Shown here: piece by piece, positions 8,561 through 10,000 of the stretch
Numbering within the stretch: position 1 is the stretch's first letter
How the letters are laid out: each line of letters opens with the position of its first letter
Assembly: GCF_964340395.1 (NCBI RefSeq)
Contig: NC_135561.1
Span: forward strand, 14,865,461-14,875,460
DNA length: 10,000 nucleotides
Direction: 5' to 3'
DNA from: Glandiceps talaboti
Taxonomy: Eukaryota > Hemichordata > Enteropneusta > Spengelidae
Notes under the pieces: model-generated
What the model saw: only the letters and a program-made list of their open reading frames with translations
What the model was told of the DNA's origin: nothing
Database searches by the model: none
Made by a program: the position numbers and the translations under genes

Positions 8561-9356
8561 TGATGCATGCTACAAAGATAACAACATGGATGGGTAGGCA
8601 AGTAAATAAGGAGTCAAAAATTGTATACAAATGTACCTAGCAATAAGAACACGCCCATAGCAACAACCAAATGAAATACATTGTACATATAATAACAGAG
8701 ATTGATTAGGCAAGCGAATAAACATTCAAAAATGCATGTAAATATGATTACCTATAAGACCAGCTAGGACCAGGTGATGAATTATATTGCAAAAATAATA
8801 ACGGGGATTAATAAACAATTGAATATATATACTACCTAGCAACAGGACCATGACCATAGCAACATCCAATTGATGGTGTATATTGCAAAGATAGCAACAT
8901 GGATTACAAGACAAATGGTGGAACATACTCAAAATGGATGCAAATATGCCTGGCAACAGGACCACCCCTATAGTAACAACCCAATGATGGTATATATTGC
9001 AATGATAACTACAGGGATTACTGGACAAGCGGATGGACATTCAAAGAATGGGCATATACATTTGTATATACCTTGCTTACAAGACAACACCCATAATAAT
9101 AGCGAAATAATGGTGTATATTGTAAAGACAAAGATACTGATGGTTAGGCAAGTGGATATACACCCAGAAAGTGAATGCAGATATGCCTAGCAACAATATC
9201 ACGCCCATAGCAACAGTGAAATTGTGATGTTTAGTGCAAAATTAACACTGGATGGTTGGGGAGGTGGATAAACTGTCACAACATTTACATAAAAAATGAC
9301 CCAGAAACAAAAAACCTGCCCATACCAACATTACAATTATGTTGTATGTAAACATT
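8561..9356. repeat. Degenerate ~115-bp tandem array
   Basis: Units can be phased on a CCTAGCAA-like start: 8636-8750 (115), 8751-8834 (84, internally shortened), 8835-8948 (114), 8949-9070 (122), 9071-9185 (115), 9186-9299 (114), with partial units at 8561-8635 and 9300-9356. Shared landmarks in order are TAGCAACAGGACCA, CCATAGCAAC, a TGATGGT/TATATTGCAAAGATA stretch, a GGATTA/GGCAAG stretch and an AACATTCAAAAATG stretch. Divergence between units is substantial, so the array is old. Frames open on both strands across it (about 8726-9190) merely reflect the period and lack a domain. Confidence 0.9.
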
Positions 9357-9410
9357 AGTCAGAACATTTGGTAACCCTTTGAGTTGAATTTTGTTGAGGC
9401 CACGTTGTTC

Positions 9411-9431
9411 TTATTTGCATAAGACAAATAA
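9411..9431. repeat. 7-bp hairpin right of the tandem array
   Basis: TTATTTG (9411-9417) and CAAATAA (9425-9431) pair across CATAAGA. The left arm and loop include the octamer ATTTGCAT (9413-9420), a POU-type site, possibly by chance. It is followed by a second small hairpin GTTGT/ACAAC at 9447-9459. Confidence 0.45.
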
Positions 9432-9459
9432 CATATAAACTATACAGTTGTGCTACAAC

Positions 9460-10000
9460 GTCATTGGCGCTATACATTTATAAATTTTTTCAAGACAGGA
9501 ACATGATATATGAAATGTAGATAGACTGCAGTACTCTAGTGATAATCCTATATACTCCACAGTACAGACAATTAAATGGAAAATGAAATGAAAACCCATA
9601 TAAGTGTTTCACATATGCTTCAATAGAAGGAGAGTTTTTCTCAAGCCCAACTAATATCATTTGTGCACTCATCAGTGCCTCTTCTGTTCCATCTCATCAT
9701 TTTAATGCCACCACGAGTTTCTATATGTCCTCCTTTGATTAAAACGGAATTACTTTTTTTCTACGAAGAAGGTCTTATTTGGCATGTCCTTGAGGGGTTT
9801 CTTGTATTGACTTCAGTTTAATATGCCTTCTCCAATAACGGATTTATTAAATCATATTGGGGCGTTCTCTTCCGGATGAACAGATGCTCGCATATTGCTT
9901 ACCATATCCAATTATAAATCGTTTAGTTTACAATCATCTCTGAGTAATTTTTTTAATATGTTGTATAGGTCGTGAACCGAGTCTGGGTTTTAATTAAATT
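9460..10000. other. Non-coding stretch, nothing recognised
   Basis: AT-rich with no tandem array. A minus-strand frame at 9490-9672 (60 codons) has no recognisable domain. A CTGATGA on the minus strand at 9669-9675 was tested as a hammerhead and rejected. Confidence 0.4.

Larger units (their letters stand above)
8506..9480. mobile_element. Candidate tandem-repeat non-autonomous transposon
   Basis: An ACAG-type microsatellite is followed within about ten bases by a short array of roughly 115-bp repeats, all in non-coding AT-rich DNA. That layout is the architecture reported for bivalve pearl elements, tandem-repeat MITEs and Helentron-related HINEs. Small hairpins lie on the right (TTATTTG/CAAATAA at 9411-9431; GTTGT/ACAAC at 9447-9459) and more on the left (7884-8127). 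I could not identify terminal repeats or insertion-site duplication, so the limits given are approximate and the family assignment is inference. Confidence 0.5.

Noticed and set aside
8726-9190. Opposing open frames of 104 and 106 codons
   Set aside because: Both lie inside the 115-bp tandem array and repeat with its period; no domain is recognisable.
9606-9675. Minus-strand CTGATGA (9669-9675) followed by GAAAC (9606-9610), a possible second hammerhead
   Set aside because: The intervening 58 bases do not make a proper stem II beyond a few wobble pairs, and stems I and III are not supported.

Overview
The window reads as AT-rich, non-coding animal DNA, most likely from a mollusc (bivalve or gastropod). 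I see no bacterial-type gene packing, no protein-coding gene and no exon I would defend. All open frames are either short and unrecognisable or are low-complexity translations of microsatellites. The mollusc guess rests on the large (ACAG/ACGG)n arrays, a roughly 115-bp tandem repeat joined to such a microsatellite (the architecture described for bivalve pearl/HINE-type elements), and a hammerhead ribozyme of the kind found in animal Penelope-like elements and retrozymes. This is inference, since no marker gene is present.

Layout: 1-1560 holds no recognisable feature. 1561-1725 is a compact, palindrome-dense block, with a strong 9-bp hairpin at 1927-1948. 2435-2925 is a compound tetranucleotide microsatellite in which ACAG and ACGG blocks alternate, ending in four ATGAC units. 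3544-4199 has complementary blocks in collinear inverted order and looks like an old foldback/MITE-type element. 4578-4702 is an ACAG array that switches to a TACA array. 5536-6088 carries three CACGTG motifs and a TATA-like run without a gene I can recognise.

The best find is at 6388-6493: a type I hammerhead ribozyme on the + strand. It has an intact catalytic core (CTGATGA ... GAA, cleavage triplet GTA), a 6-bp proximal stem I, a short stem II and a minimal 3-bp stem III. An extended distal stem I is formed by a nearly perfect 20-bp inverted repeat. It lies between two long (TA)n arrays at 6213-6298 and 6499-6553, so it is probably a solo retrozyme or Penelope-like terminal fragment in a TA microsatellite. 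Just downstream are an 18-bp tandem duplication and a strong G-quadruplex motif on the minus strand (6693-6715).

The right third holds a second composite mobile-element candidate. It comprises a hairpin-rich stretch (7884-8127), a CTGT microsatellite (8511-8552) and, about ten bases later, a degenerate array of about seven 115-bp units (8561-9356) followed by more small hairpins (9411-9459). The remaining sequence to 10000 shows nothing I can name. No genes work together here; the biology is that of repeats, self-cleaving RNA and non-autonomous transposons.
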